This document shows positions 44,306 to 53,584 of a DNA stretch of 64,000 nucleotides, one piece after another (the first letter of the stretch is position 1; every line of letters begins with the position of its first letter). The notes under the pieces are model-generated. The model worked only from the letters and a program-made list of their open reading frames with translations, did not search any database and was not told where the DNA came from. The stretch is from assembly GCF_029525555.1 (NCBI RefSeq), contig NZ_JAPDHZ010000003.1, forward strand, positions 744,001-808,000, in the 5' to 3' direction. The position numbers and the translations under genes were made by a program. Source of the stretch: Cohnella ginsengisoli (GTDB taxonomy: Bacteria > Bacillota > Bacilli > Paenibacillales > Paenibacillaceae).

Positions 44306-44318
44306 CGGACTCTCCTCC

Positions 44319-45233
44319 TTATTTTCTCATCTTAGGATCGAGCGCGTCCCGCAGGCCGTCCCCGAGCAGATTGAAGCTGAGCAAAATCATGCTGAATACG
44401 ATCGTCGGGAATACGAGCCGGTGCGGATGATAGCGCATATATGCCGCGCCGTCGCTCAGCAGGTTGCCCAGCGATGCCAGCGGCGGCTTGATGCCGAGGC
44501 CAATGAAGCTCAGGAAGGCTTCGGCGAAGATTGCCGTCGGCACGACGAACGTAATCTGTACCACGATGACGCCGATCGCATTCGGGATCAGGTGCTTCAG
44601 GATGATGCGGAACGGCTTCGCGCCTAGCGCCCTGGCAGCCAGCACGAACTCCTGCTCCTTGAGCACGAGCATCTGACCGCGCACGAGCCTGGCCATCGAA
44701 ACCCACCCGGTGATCGCATAAGCCAATATAATGGTCGATACGCCCGGTCCGAGCACCATCAATAGCAAGATGGAGAGCAGCAGATACGGGATCGAGTAAA
44801 TGACTTCAATGAAGCGCTGCATGATGTTGTCGACCTTGCCGCCGAAGTAGGCGGAGATGCCGCCGTACAGAACGCCGATTACGAGGTCGAGCAAGGCAGC
44901 CATAATGCCGATGAACAAGGAAATGCGGGCGCCCCACCAGACGCGCGTCCACAGGTCCCGGCCGAAATCGTCCGTGCCGAAGTAGTGGGCGGCAGAAGGT
45001 CGCAGATTGACGGCGCTAGGGTTCTGCGTCTCATAGTCGTACCCGCTGACGAGAGGAACGATTAAGGCCAGCAGCGTAACGATGATCATGACGACAAGCC
45101 CGGCCATGGCCAGCTTGTTCTTCTTCAGACGCCGCCAGGCGTCCTGCCAGTAACTGACGGAAGGGCGAAGAATCGCTTCTCTGTCGCCAGACTTGACCGC
45201 CGGCTCGAATTGGCTCTTTGCGATTTCCTCCAC
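44319..45233 (-). CDS. oppC: Oligopeptide ABC transporter permease OppC
   Basis: A 304-residue protein with an N-terminal cytoplasmic tail (RPSVSYWQDAWRRLKKNKLAM), six membrane helices and the permease EAA loop in VLAARALGAKPFRIILKHLIPN. This is the DppC/OppC pattern. A GTG at 45233 is the likely start. It lies immediately behind oppB and forms the second half of the translocation channel. Confidence 0.9.
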   Translation of the reverse strand: MEEIAKSQFEPAVKSGDREAILRPSVSYWQDAWRRLKKNKLAMAGLVVMIIVTLLALIVPLVSGYDYETQNPSAVNLRPSAAHYFGTDDFGRDLWTRVWWGARISLFIGIMAALLDLVIGVLYGGISAYFGGKVDNIMQRFIEVIYSIPYLLLSILLLMVLGPGVSTIILAYAITGWVSMARLVRGQMLVLKEQEFVLAARALGAKPFRIILKHLIPNAIGVIVVQITFVVPTAIFAEAFLSFIGLGIKPPLASLGNLLSDGAAYMRYHPHRLVFPTIVFSMILLSFNLLGDGLRDALDPKMRK

Positions 45234-45236
45234 TCT

Positions 45237-46167
45237 TTATCTCCCCTTCCCCTAACCGAATCCGCGGATCGACCAGGCCGTACGCGATATCCGTAATGAA
45301 CATGACGAAAATCAATATAGCCGCGTAAAAAATCGCGAGGCCCGCGATCATCGTGTAGTCCGTCGTCAGAATCGACTGCACGAACTGATGGCCGAGTCCC
45401 GGCACGGAGAAGATCGTCTCGACGACGAGCGTACCCGTGACGACGTTGGCCGCGATCGGACCGAGAATGGTGACGACCGGCAAAATGGCGTTTCGGATCA
45501 TGTGATTCCAGACGATGGCGTTTCCGCCGATCCCTTTGGACTTGGCGGTCTTGATATAATCCTGGCTGGCGACGTCGAGCATCGACGCGCGCATCATGCG
45601 GGCCAGAATCGCGATCGTGCCGAACGAAAGCGCGAGGGCCGGCAGCACGCGGTGCTCCGGTCCGTTCCACAAGCCGGGCGGCAGCCAACCCAATTTAACG
45701 CCGACAAAGTATGAGAGCAGCGGCCCGATGACGAACGAAGGTACGGAGATGCCGATGATCGCGATGAGCATCGCGGTGTAATCTCCGGCCTTGTTGTGCC
45801 TCAGCGCCGCGAAAATGCCAAGTAAGAGGCCGATAATGACGGCAAAAATCAACGATTCGATCCCCAGCTCGAGCGATGCCGGGAAGTTGTGCTTAATGAT
45901 ATCGACGACATCGCGCGTCGGATATTGATAAGAGACGCCCAAGTCTCCTTGAACGACTTGACCCATGTACTTCAAGTATTGCTGCCAGACGGGTTTGTCC
46001 AGGCCATATTGCTCCCGCAAAATCTGCAGATTTTCGGGCGACAGCTTCGATGCGTTCTCGCCGAACGGATTGCCCGGCAGCAGCTTCATCAGGAAAAACG
46101 TGACGGTGACGACGACCCACAGCGTAATTATCATATAAATAAATCTGCGCAAGGTGTACTTCAGCAT
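45237..46167 (-). CDS. oppB: Oligopeptide ABC transporter permease OppB (frameshift in last codons)
   Basis: The start at 46167 follows GGGAGGG. The protein begins MLKYTLRRFIYMIITLWVVV, contains RRFIYMI, LPGNPFGENAS and the EAA loop YIKTAKSKGIGGNAIVWNHM, and ends with ITDIAYGLVDPRIRLGEG. As read, the frame then runs on through oppC. Removing one base of the G4 run at 45243-45246 gives GEGR and a stop at 45237, as expected for the family, so the extension is artificial. About 309 residues, six membrane helices. Confidence 0.87.
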
Positions 46168-46209
46168 GGAAAACCCTCCCTTCAATGGAATTTACGAGCG
46201 TCAAGCACA

Positions 46210-46240
46210 GGAAGGAAGCCGTTCAAGAACGGCCTCCCTC
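46210..46240 (-). terminator. Hairpin between oppA and oppB
   Basis: On the minus strand GAGGCCGTTC pairs with GAACGGCTTC, followed by CTTCCTGTG. The weak T run suggests partial termination, leaving oppA more abundant than oppBCDF. Confidence 0.6.
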
Positions 46241-46297
46241 ATGGTTGGCGTTGACTGTACCAGATGCGTTAGTCGTAATGCAAGCTTGACGCTTTTC

Positions 46298-47998
46298 TTA
46301 TCCTTCGAAGTGAGCCCACTTCAGTTCGAAATCAGGACCGTAAGGCGGCAGGATGAGATCCTTCAGCTTCGGGTTGATGACGAACGGCGAGGAACGGAAG
46401 TACAGCGGCGTGACGGCGGCTTCGCTCAGCAGGATCTTCTCGGCATGCGCCATTTCGTCCGCGCGCTTCGCGTTGTCGGTCTCGAGTTGAGCGGCCTTGA
46501 CCAGCTTGTCGTACTCGGCGTTCGACCAGTCTTGCGTGTTGAACGAACCGCCGGTCAGGAACATGTCGAGCCACGTCATCGGATCGTTGTAGTCCGCGCC
46601 CCACAGGGAGCTGACGATTTGGTAGTTCTTGGACAGCTCGCGATCCAGACGGTTCGCGTGCGGCAGCGGTTCGGTCGTGACGTCTACGCCCAGGTTCGTT
46701 TTCCATTGGGAAACGAGGTACTCGAGCATTTTCTTGCCGGTCTCCGTGTCGTCGCCGATGATGGAGAGCTTAGGCAACGTAGCGCCGGATTCTTTGAGGC
46801 CTTCATCCAGCAGTTGCTTCGCCTTAGCCGCGTCGAATGTCGCTTCGGTGTCGCCTACGACCGTACGGAAGTCTTTGCCGTTGCCGTCTTGGTTGCCGGC
46901 CGGCACGAAGCCGGTCGCAGGGACGGACCCGTTCTTGAGAACGAGATTGGCTACGCCTGCGCGGTCGATCGCCATCGTGAACGCTTGGCGAACCTTGACG
47001 TTGGCGAACGCCGGAACCTTCGTCGCTTGGAAGTTCAGGTAGCCCGTCACGAGCTCCTTCTTCATTTGCAAGTCCGGCTTGTCTTGGTAAGCGAGCATCT
47101 GGTCACCCTTGACGTCGGCATAATCAGAGGCGCCCGTCTCGTACAGGTTCAGGCCCGTGGCCGTATCCTTAACGATGTTCAGCGTGACCTTCGTCAGCTT
47201 GACGTTGGCAGCATCCCAGTACTTGTCGTTCTTTTCAAGCACGAGCTGCTGCTCGTGGTCCCACTTCGTCAGCTTGAACGGACCGGCGCCGAGCACCTTG
47301 TCCGCGTCCGCGCCGCTCTTGTCGCCTTGCGCGGAAACGAACTTCTCGTTCTGCGGGTAGAAGTTCAGGAACGCCAGCTGAGCCGTGAAGAAAGGAACAG
47401 GGTGGTCCAGCGTGATCTCCAGCGTGGTGTCGTCCTTCGCGACGACGCCGAGCTTGTCCTGCGCAGCCTTGACGGCCGCGTCGTCCTTGGCGGTCAGTAC
47501 ATCGTTGCCGCCCTTGATCCAAGCGACCATGAACGCGTAAGTCGCTTTGGTCTTCGGATCCAGCGTGCGCTTGTAGGAATATACGAAATCTTTCGCGGTC
47601 AGCGGATCGCCGTTCGCCCAAGTGAGGCCCGACTTCAGCTTGACCGTGTAGACCAGTCCGTCTGCGGAGACGGTCGGCATGCCGTCGGCAAGCGCCGGCT
47701 GCGGCTGCAAATCTTTATCCAAACGATACAGACCTTCGCTGATGGCGCCGAGGATCGTGAACGATGCGGCGCTCTCCGCGATCGATACGTCCAGCGCCGG
47801 CGGATCCGCACGGTAGTTCATTACGAGTTCGGTCTTGCCGGAGGAGCTGGATGGCGCGCTCGCGCTTGCGGACGAGCTTGCGCCGGAGCTAGCGCTTGCG
47901 CTGCTGCCTGCGTTGTTATTGTTGTTGCCGCAAGCAACCAACGAAGCGCCGAGCAGCGTCAACGTAAGAATACCTGACACAATCTTCCTTGTCTTCAT
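46298..47998 (-). CDS. oppA: Oligopeptide-binding lipoprotein OppA
   Basis: A signal peptide (KTRKIVSGILTLTLLGASL) ends at the lipobox LVAC, so the mature protein is anchored outside the membrane. A run of five Asn and a Ser/Ala-rich linker follow. The SBP_bac_5 fold shows GLTWANGDPLTAKDFVYSYK, RQAFTMAIDRAGVANLVL and YNDPMTWLDMFLTGGSFN. 566 residues. It captures peptides for OppBCDF. The start at 47998 follows GGGGAGG; the frame is open upstream without a ribosome site. A TATAAT is present at 48083-48088, with a poor -35. Confidence 0.92.
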   Translation of the reverse strand: MKTRKIVSGILTLTLLGASLVACGNNNNNAGSSASASSGASSSASASAPSSSSGKTELVMNYRADPPALDVSIAESAASFTILGAISEGLYRLDKDLQPQPALADGMPTVSADGLVYTVKLKSGLTWANGDPLTAKDFVYSYKRTLDPKTKATYAFMVAWIKGGNDVLTAKDDAAVKAAQDKLGVVAKDDTTLEITLDHPVPFFTAQLAFLNFYPQNEKFVSAQGDKSGADADKVLGAGPFKLTKWDHEQQLVLEKNDKYWDAANVKLTKVTLNIVKDTATGLNLYETGASDYADVKGDQMLAYQDKPDLQMKKELVTGYLNFQATKVPAFANVKVRQAFTMAIDRAGVANLVLKNGSVPATGFVPAGNQDGNGKDFRTVVGDTEATFDAAKAKQLLDEGLKESGATLPKLSIIGDDTETGKKMLEYLVSQWKTNLGVDVTTEPLPHANRLDRELSKNYQIVSSLWGADYNDPMTWLDMFLTGGSFNTQDWSNAEYDKLVKAAQLETDNAKRADEMAHAEKILLSEAAVTPLYFRSSPFVINPKLKDLILPPYGPDFELKWAHFEG

Positions 47999-48323
47999 GT
48001 ACTGGCCTCCCCAGATTTTTGATCGAGCAAAATTCGCATATACTTTTTCCAGTTTTCTAGCGGATGCTCTCTCTCCTAGGCGATTATAAAGCAAGATTCT
48101 GAAGAAATCTATGATTATTTGCACATTTTTTAATCAAACGTTGAAATAATTTTTACACGATTTAGCGTATAAAAGCGGCTATTCTTTAACGCGTTTTTCC
48201 TTTACCGATGGAAAGTGATAAATGAAAGCGAATTCTTTTGTGGTTTATCCACAATTCATCCTCCCACCTTCCTATTACATGTCATCGACATGTCAGTTAC
48301 CATTAAATGTTTGTAACTGGAAA
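47999..48323. other. AT-rich intergenic region upstream of oppA
   Basis: It holds the oppA promoter region (TATAAT on the minus strand at 48083-48088). Near pncB are two inverted repeats: CATGTC-ATC-GACATG (48278-48292) and CAGTTAC-N12-GTAACTG (48294-48319). The latter two could end pncB transcription. I see no gene. Confidence 0.5.
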
Positions 48324-49778
48324 TTACATTTGTTCGGTTTGTGTATGTTTAGCGATTAAATCCATCTTCAGCTTCCAAGCTTTTTCGCTCAAGTTGACTC
48401 GATAAAGCTCGGGATTCAGCTTTCGCAAGTATTGCGGCCAAAATTGAGCGATCTGTTCGTCATGGTAATCTCGAATCTCGTCGAGCGAAGGCAGCGGACC
48501 CGCGCGTTCGCCATCGACGATCACCGGCTTCAGCAGCGGTACGGCGTCGTAATGGTCGATATATTTGTGAATGTAGGGATGCACCGGGTCGAACAGCTTG
48601 ATCCGGCGTCCTTCGCGAATGTCTTCTTCGTCTTTGAGGGCGATGTAATCTCCCTCCGCCTTCCCCGTGTCGCGGCTAATGATCCGGTACACGTCCTTCA
48701 GGCCTGGGGTCGTCACCTTTTCCGGATTGGCCGAGATCTTGATCACGGGCTCGATGAAGCCGTCCCTGGAGATGGCGACCATCTTGTACACGCCGCCAAG
48801 CGAAGGCTGGTCGGCGGCCGTGATGAGCTTCGTGCCGACGCCCCAGACGTCGATCCGCGCGCGTTGGCTTTTCAAGTTGTCGATAATGTGCTCATCCAAG
48901 TCGTTGGAGGCGGTAATTTTGACGTACGTGAGCCCCGCGTCGTCCAGCATTTCCCTCGCCCGCTGCGAGAGATAAGCCAAGTCGCCGCTGTCCAGCCGGA
49001 TGCCGACCATCCGCTTGCCGGAGGCCTCGAGCATCTTGCCGATCCGGATCGCGTTCGGCACGCCGCTGCGAAGCGTGTCGTATGTATCCACGAGCAGCGT
49101 CACTTGATCCGGCAGCGCCTCGGCGTATTTGCGGAATGCCTCCTCCTCCGTGCCGAACGCCTGAACCCAGGCATGCGCGTGGGTGCCTTTAGACGGGATG
49201 CCGAATAGCATGCCCGCCCGCATGTTCGACGTCGCATGGAAGCCCGCGAGATAGGCCGCGCGCGCCCCCCATACGGCGGCGTCCGCTTCCTGCGCCCGTC
49301 GGGTGCCGAATTCCAGAAGCAGGTCATTCGGGGCGACCTGCCTGATTCGCGAAGCCTTCGTCGCGATCAGCGTCTGATAATTAAGGAAGTTCAGCATCGC
49401 CGTCTCGACCAGATGCGCTTCGAAGAGGCGCGCTTCGACGCGGACCAGCGGTTCGTTCGGGAAGGCCAGCGTCCCTTCCGGCATCGCATGCAGGCTGCCC
49501 GTGAAGCGGAAGGACCGGAGCGCTTCGAGAAAACCGGGCGCATAGTTTTCCTCTTGCTGCCGAAGGTACTCGATCTCCCGTTCCCCGAACCGGAGCGTCT
49601 CGATGTACCTGACGATACGCTCGAGGCCGGCGCAGACGGCATAGCCGTTGCCGAACGGCAGCTTGCGAAAATAGATCTCGAACACGGCCCGCTCGTTAAG
49701 CGTCCCTTGTACCCAATGGGCATACATCATATTAATCTGATACTTGTCCGTATGAAGCGTGAGGCCTCCCTCGTCCAT
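48324..49778 (-). CDS. pncB: Nicotinate phosphoribosyltransferase
   Basis: The 484-residue protein begins LTLHTDKYQINMMYAHW and carries FEIYFRKLPFGNGYAVCAGL, FGTRRAQEADAAVWGARAA, TSNMRAGMLFGIPSKGTHAH with the catalytic histidine, VGIRLDSGDLAYLS and the phosphate loop LDEHIIDNL. This is the long Gram-positive form. The enzyme converts nicotinate and PRPP to nicotinate mononucleotide in NAD salvage, using ATP. It is transcribed alone or with the small gene upstream. Confidence 0.93.
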   Translation of the reverse strand: MDEGGLTLHTDKYQINMMYAHWVQGTLNERAVFEIYFRKLPFGNGYAVCAGLERIVRYIETLRFGEREIEYLRQQEENYAPGFLEALRSFRFTGSLHAMPEGTLAFPNEPLVRVEARLFEAHLVETAMLNFLNYQTLIATKASRIRQVAPNDLLLEFGTRRAQEADAAVWGARAAYLAGFHATSNMRAGMLFGIPSKGTHAHAWVQAFGTEEEAFRKYAEALPDQVTLLVDTYDTLRSGVPNAIRIGKMLEASGKRMVGIRLDSGDLAYLSQRAREMLDDAGLTYVKITASNDLDEHIIDNLKSQRARIDVWGVGTKLITAADQPSLGGVYKMVAISRDGFIEPVIKISANPEKVTTPGLKDVYRIISRDTGKAEGDYIALKDEEDIREGRRIKLFDPVHPYIHKYIDHYDAVPLLKPVIVDGERAGPLPSLDEIRDYHDEQIAQFWPQYLRKLNPELYRVNLSEKAWKLKMDLIAKHTQTEQM

Positions 49779-49802
49779 CGTTCATCCTCCTTCGGGCCAG
49801 GG

Positions 49803-50090
49803 TCAGGCGCGGCGGTCCGGCTCAGCGCCGGCTTTCCGCTCCGATCTTCCTGTATTATGCGTGCTCGCCTGGACGTTCATTCCCAAGGAAAGCTTGGATG
49901 CGAATAGCGACTCGACGCGGCGCAACGCAACGCAAAGAGCCGGGCGAAGCCGCCCGGCCAAACCGTTCAAAAATCGCGATTCCCCGACGACGACGCTCGG
50001 GGCGACTCGCGCATACAGCCTTTCGTCGCTTAACCGGTTTACGCACCAAAGCCGTTCTTTGCGCGCCTGCAGGGTACGATCCCTATCCAT
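49803..50090 (-). CDS. Small basic hypothetical protein
   Basis: An ATG at 50090 follows AAAGGAG by eight bases, a good ribosome site, and the frame gives 95 residues: MDRDRTLQARKERLWCVNRL, then YARVAPSVVVGESRFLNGLA. It is rich in Arg, with no membrane segment. I do not recognise a family. It lies just upstream of pncB in the same direction. The GC-rich sequence opens frames in other phases, so confidence rests on the ribosome site alone; an unrecognised frame error is also possible. Confidence 0.42.
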   Translation of the reverse strand: MDRDRTLQARKERLWCVNRLSDERLYARVAPSVVVGESRFLNGLAGRLRPALCVALRRVESLFASKLSLGMNVQASTHNTGRSERKAGAEPDRRA

Positions 50091-50182
50091 CCCGGTCGCT
50101 CCTTTGGCATGAGACATCAGACGCGTATCCGCCATGCGCGGACGATTGTCTAAATCATACCCTAACCGGAACGATACGAATC

Positions 50183-50848
50183 TCAGGAGGCCGACGGGCC
50201 GAGCGAGAACCGCTCGATCTCGTCCAATCCGCCGCGGTCTCTGGCGCTGTAAAATACAATCGGTCCGGCGAAGCGCCCGGCAAGCTCTAGCCGCAGCGGC
50301 TCCCGCTCCTCGGGCAGCAGCCCGTCGGCGAAGCTGCGGACGAGCAGCGTTCGCTCCGCGAGTCCCGTCCGCGCGATGCCGGCCAGCAGCCGGTCGTCCG
50401 CGGCATGCAGCTTATCCTTGAAGACGAGCACGAGACGGTCAAACGAGCGGTACGGAAACAGACGAAAAAACGTCTCCGCCGGATGCGCGGCCGTGCCATA
50501 GCCGGGCGCATCGACGAAGACGGCTTCCCCGCACTTATGGATCAGCGCGGTATGCGGGTCGTGCGCCCAAGAGGTCGCGTCCGTGCGCTGGCCGACGACC
50601 GGCCTCGGCATGCAGCTTCGGTCGGTCAGCAGGTCCAGCAGCGCCGACTTGCCCGCGCCCGGCTGGCCCAATATAGCGACCTTGCGGGTGCGCGGGATGA
50701 CGGCGAGCTCCGAAGCGAGCCGCCTCAGATTGCGCTCCAGCACCGTCGGCTCCGCTCCAGCGCCAGCGCCCTCTCTCTTGCCCTTGACCTCTCCCTTCAC
50801 CTCGCCCTTGCCCGCGCCTCCGGCCGCGCGCTTCGCCTTCGCGCTCAC
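50183..50848 (-). CDS. IRG-like P-loop GTPase with degenerate specificity motif
   Basis: After a Lys/Gly/Glu-rich N-terminus, the core reads AILGQPGAGKSALLDLLTD (G1) and VFVDAPGYGTAAHPAETFF (G3), then LVLVFKDKLHAADDRLL and LVRSFADG. The same order and spacing occur in the neighbouring protein, but where that has RNKLDD the G4 motif here is RSFADG. Guanine specificity may therefore be lost. The C-terminal helical domain is absent. A GTG at 50848 overlaps the stop of the larger GTPase gene (GTGA), so the two are translationally coupled. Probably a partner or regulator; function unknown. 221 residues. Confidence 0.7.
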   Translation of the reverse strand: MSAKAKRAAGGAGKGEVKGEVKGKREGAGAGAEPTVLERNLRRLASELAVIPRTRKVAILGQPGAGKSALLDLLTDRSCMPRPVVGQRTDATSWAHDPHTALIHKCGEAVFVDAPGYGTAAHPAETFFRLFPYRSFDRLVLVFKDKLHAADDRLLAGIARTGLAERTLLVRSFADGLLPEEREPLRLELAGRFAGPIVFYSARDRGGLDEIERFSLGPSAS

Positions 50849-51888
50849 GGCTGGCGCTCGATTCCGAGCTCACGCTCCAGAATCCGCTCCGCCAGCTCGT
50901 GACAGTCGTTGAGGTACGACTTGCCGGCGGCGAGCGTCATGCCGAAGCCCGCGGCGGCCGCGATCGCCTGGCCGACGATCGGCACGAAGCGGCCGACGGC
51001 CGTGGACGCGCTTTTGCCCGCGAACTTCTTCAGGAGCAGCATGATGCCCTCCTTCGTGCCGTAATCGAGCACCCGCTTGCCGAGCGGCAAGAGCGACGGG
51101 ATCAGCTTATTCACCTTCTCGTCCGTGAGTCCGTACGAGGCTCGGATCTCGGCGAACATCTTGTACATGATGGACATGTCGACCCCGACGTTCACGCCGG
51201 GCACAGGATTGAGGCCATTGGCGGCGGCGAGCCCCGCGTACTTGTATACGGACTTCTCGCAAGCTTCCTTCTTCGCCTCGAGATGCGCGAGGCTGAACGC
51301 CTTGGCCGAACGCGCGTACTTCTCCCGCAGCGCCGGCTCGAGCGCCGCCTTGATCCCATCCACCAGCTCGCTTAAGCCCTCGCGGGTCCGGCAGCTGACA
51401 AAGTACACCTGCTGCGGCTCTCCGATCTGGCGCGCCACGTCGGCCGCGATCTCCGCCTGCAGCTCCTCCGTCGTGCGGCCTTCCTCCCACAGATCGTCCA
51501 GCTTGTTGCGGACGAACAGGCAGATCCGCCCCTTCTCCCGCAGCTCCTTGAAGAAGGCGGTGTCCGCCTCGTGGAACTTGCCCGCGAACACGCACAGGAA
51601 CAGGTCCAGCTCCTCCGGCCGGAACCGGTCCATCCATTCGTTGGGCGGGAACCGGGACGTCCCGTACCCCGGCAAGTCCACGAGCAGCAGCTCCTCGTGC
51701 GCGATGACCTGCGCTTCGACCGTCGTGTCGGTCGTCACGCCCGTGCGCGCGACCGGCTGTCCGACGATCTGGTTGATGAGCGACGACTTGCCCGAGCCCG
51801 GCTGCCCGAACAGGGCGATCCGGAGCTTGGCGTTCTGCTCGTCTTCGATATCCTGCTTCAGCCTTGCCGCGTCCTCTCTAAGTCCCAT
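50845..51888 (-). CDS. IRG-like (immunity-related GTPase fold) GTPase
   Basis: The start at 51888 follows a G-rich ribosome site. The G domain reads IALFGQPGSGKSSLINQIVG (G1), TGVTTDTTVEAQV (G2), LLVDLPGYGTSRFPPNEWMD (G3) and CLFVRNKLDDLWEEG (G4). The order DLPG, FPPN, FVR and K-x-D with matching spacing follows animal interferon-inducible IRG proteins. The helical C-terminus (GLNPVPGVNVGVDMSIMYKM, then YGLTDEKVNKL) also aligns with the IRG helical domain. A last hydrophobic stretch (FVPIVGQAIAAAAGFGMTLA) may touch membrane. It follows speD by about 27 bases. Bacterial role unknown. 347 residues. Confidence 0.78.
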   Translation of the reverse strand: MGLREDAARLKQDIEDEQNAKLRIALFGQPGSGKSSLINQIVGQPVARTGVTTDTTVEAQVIAHEELLLVDLPGYGTSRFPPNEWMDRFRPEELDLFLCVFAGKFHEADTAFFKELREKGRICLFVRNKLDDLWEEGRTTEELQAEIAADVARQIGEPQQVYFVSCRTREGLSELVDGIKAALEPALREKYARSAKAFSLAHLEAKKEACEKSVYKYAGLAAANGLNPVPGVNVGVDMSIMYKMFAEIRASYGLTDEKVNKLIPSLLPLGKRVLDYGTKEGIMLLLKKFAGKSASTAVGRFVPIVGQAIAAAAGFGMTLAAGKSYLNDCHELAERILERELGIERQP

Positions 51889-51915
51889 CGCAGCTCCCCC
51901 CCTCGCCATTTGCGA

Positions 51916-52722
51916 CTAGCGAATGTTTTTCCCGTAGAAAATCTCGTCCATCTCGATCTTCAGCCGCTCCGCGATCTCCTGCTGCTCGGCTTCGCTCAGC
52001 TTGTCCTTGGTGTAGCCGAACAGGTAGTTGTTGAGATCGAACTCGCGAAGCTTGCACTTCGTATGGAAGATATGCTCTTGGTACACATTGACATCTATCA
52101 TATCATACGCTTCGATCACGCCGTCGGGAATGTAATTCTGGATCGAATTGATATCGTGGTCGATGAACAGCTTGTGTCCGTTGATGTCCCGCGTGAACCC
52201 GCGCACCCGGTAATCGATCGTCATGATGTCGGTGTCGAACGAGTGGATGAGATAGTTCAGCGCCTTGAGCGGAGAAATCTCGCCGCACGTCGAGACGTCG
52301 ATGTCCGCGCGGAACGTGCTTAAGCCTTCGCTCGGATGATATTCGGGGTACGTATGAACGGTGATGTGGCTCTTGTCGAGCTGCAACGTGACATTGGCCG
52401 GCATCGGACCGGGCGACTCCTCGTACGACTCCGTCGGCACCTCCACGATCGGCCCCTCCGAGACGAGCAGCGTCACGCTCGCTCCCTGCGGCACGTAGTC
52501 CTGCTTCGCCGTGTTCAGCACGTGGGCGCCGATGATCTCCGCCACCGCGTTCAGAATCTTGGTCAGCCGATCGGAGTTGTACTGCTCGTCGATGTAGGCG
52601 ATGTACGCCTCCCGCTCTTCCTTCGTCTTGGTGTAGCATATGTCGTACATATTGAAGCTCAGCGTCTTCGTCAGGTTGTTGAACCCGTGAAGCGTGATGC
52701 GCTGCTCGTCGGTAAGCGCCAT
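51916..52722 (-). CDS. speD: S-adenosylmethionine decarboxylase proenzyme (Enterobacteria type)
   Basis: A 268-residue protein whose motif [20 protein letters not shown] contains the serine that becomes the pyruvoyl cofactor after self-cleavage between Lys and Ser. The long length and [20 protein letters not shown] fit the E. coli-type enzyme, unlike the short SpeH of Bacillus. It makes decarboxylated SAM for spermidine synthesis. No speE lies next to it. The two IRG-like GTPase genes follow it closely in the same direction and may be cotranscribed. Confidence 0.9.
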   Translation of the reverse strand: MALTDEQRITLHGFNNLTKTLSFNMYDICYTKTKEEREAYIAYIDEQYNSDRLTKILNAVAEIIGAHVLNTAKQDYVPQGASVTLLVSEGPIVEVPTESYEESPGPMPANVTLQLDKSHITVHTYPEYHPSEGLSTFRADIDVSTCGEISPLKALNYLIHSFDTDIMTIDYRVRGFTRDINGHKLFIDHDINSIQNYIPDGVIEAYDMIDVNVYQEHIFHTKCKLREFDLNNYLFGYTKDKLSEAEQQEIAERLKIEMDEIFYGKNIR

Positions 52723-52911
52723 ATCGTCGGTCCCCTCGCTTCTGTTCGGATCGTCTCCTTATTATGGCTGAGGCCCGAGGCCTCAATCCTCCTTTATGTA
52801 TTACCCCGAATGCGGCAAACCGGAGCATGCGCGAGGGACGGACGCGATTCGTACGGTGCAGGCTGCAAAAAAAAAGACCCGAGAAAGGCGGGCCTTCGAG
52901 GCGGTTCGGGG

Positions 52912-53208
52912 CTATTCGTGGGGCTGATGCTGCGGCTTGGACTCCACGGTTTGTACGGAGCGCGCGAGCTCCTGCAAAATGTCCGATTGCATTTGGGGAT
53001 TCATATAGAGCGCCTTGATGTAGGCTTGGCCCGCTTGCGTAGACGTGTACTGCGGCTTGAGGTGGTTCAAGGTAAGGACGATGATGTCCGTCGTGCACTT
53101 CTCGCAGCTGCACTTCAGCGGATAGTTGGGCAGAATATGCTCCTCGAAGAAACTCACGACGATCGGTTCCATCGCGTTGAATACAGATGAAGCTCTCGCA
53201 AATTCCAT
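52912..53208 (-). CDS. ComFB (late competence) family protein
   Basis: Ninety-eight residues: FNAMEPIVVSFFEEHILPNY, then KCSCEKCTTDIIVLTLNHLK and PQYTSTQAGQAYIKALYM. The paired cysteines (CSCEKC) and the helix following are features of the ComFB family, small alpha-helical proteins linked to competence or, in cyanobacteria, to cyclic dinucleotide binding. No comFA or comFC is adjacent. The last 15 residues are polar. Single gene. Confidence 0.82.
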   Translation of the reverse strand: MEFARASSVFNAMEPIVVSFFEEHILPNYPLKCSCEKCTTDIIVLTLNHLKPQYTSTQAGQAYIKALYMNPQMQSDILQELARSVQTVESKPQHQPHE

Positions 53209-53310
53209 CGCGTGTCAAACTCCCTGTTGCCGTTTATTTCATTCAGCATATCACAGCGCCGAGCCTGCCGTCATTAGACCTAAGTGCCAATGTTTGTTGT
53301 CCCGGTTCCC

Positions 53311-53336
53311 GTTAAGGCTGCCCTGCGATTGGGTAA
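53311..53336 (+). promoter_or_regulatory. SigB-type promoter for the proline-rich protein
   Basis: GTTAAG, 14 bases, GGGTAA, 36 bases before the ATG at 53372. The -10 and spacer match the other SigB-type sites; the -35 is weak. Confidence 0.5.
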
Positions 53337-53371
53337 TGGAGACCAAGCGACAAAAAAAGGAGTGCTGCCAC

Positions 53372-53584
53372 ATGTCCGAATATAAAGATTATGCCGCTGA
53401 GCTGCCGCAGTTCGATCCGGGTACCCCGGAGATCACGCCTCCGACCTCCCCCGAGATCTCGCCGGTCGTGCCGAATCCGGAGATCGTGCAAAATCCGACG
53501 CCCGAGGTCAAGCCGGACGCCGTGCCGCCGGACGTTAAGCCCGACGCGATCCCGCCGGAGACGCCGCCGGAGCAGCCGAAGTGA
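53372..53584 (+). CDS. Small proline-rich acidic protein
   Basis: Seventy residues: MSEYKDYAAELPQFDPGTPE followed by repeats of the type PEITPPTSPEISPVVPNPE and KPDAVPPDVKPDAIPPETPP. It has no signal peptide or membrane segment and is probably extended and disordered. AAAGGAG lies ten bases before the ATG. I know of no named family. The SigB-type promoter upstream suggests a stress gene. A hairpin (53618-53642) follows without a clear T run. Confidence 0.62.
   Translation: MSEYKDYAAELPQFDPGTPEITPPTSPEISPVVPNPEIVQNPTPEVKPDAVPPDVKPDAIPPETPPEQPK

Noticed and set aside
48245-48253. TTATCCACA, an exact DnaA box, upstream of oppA
   Set aside because: A single 9-base match is expected by chance about once in two such windows, and there is no second box, AT-rich unwinding element or replication gene nearby.
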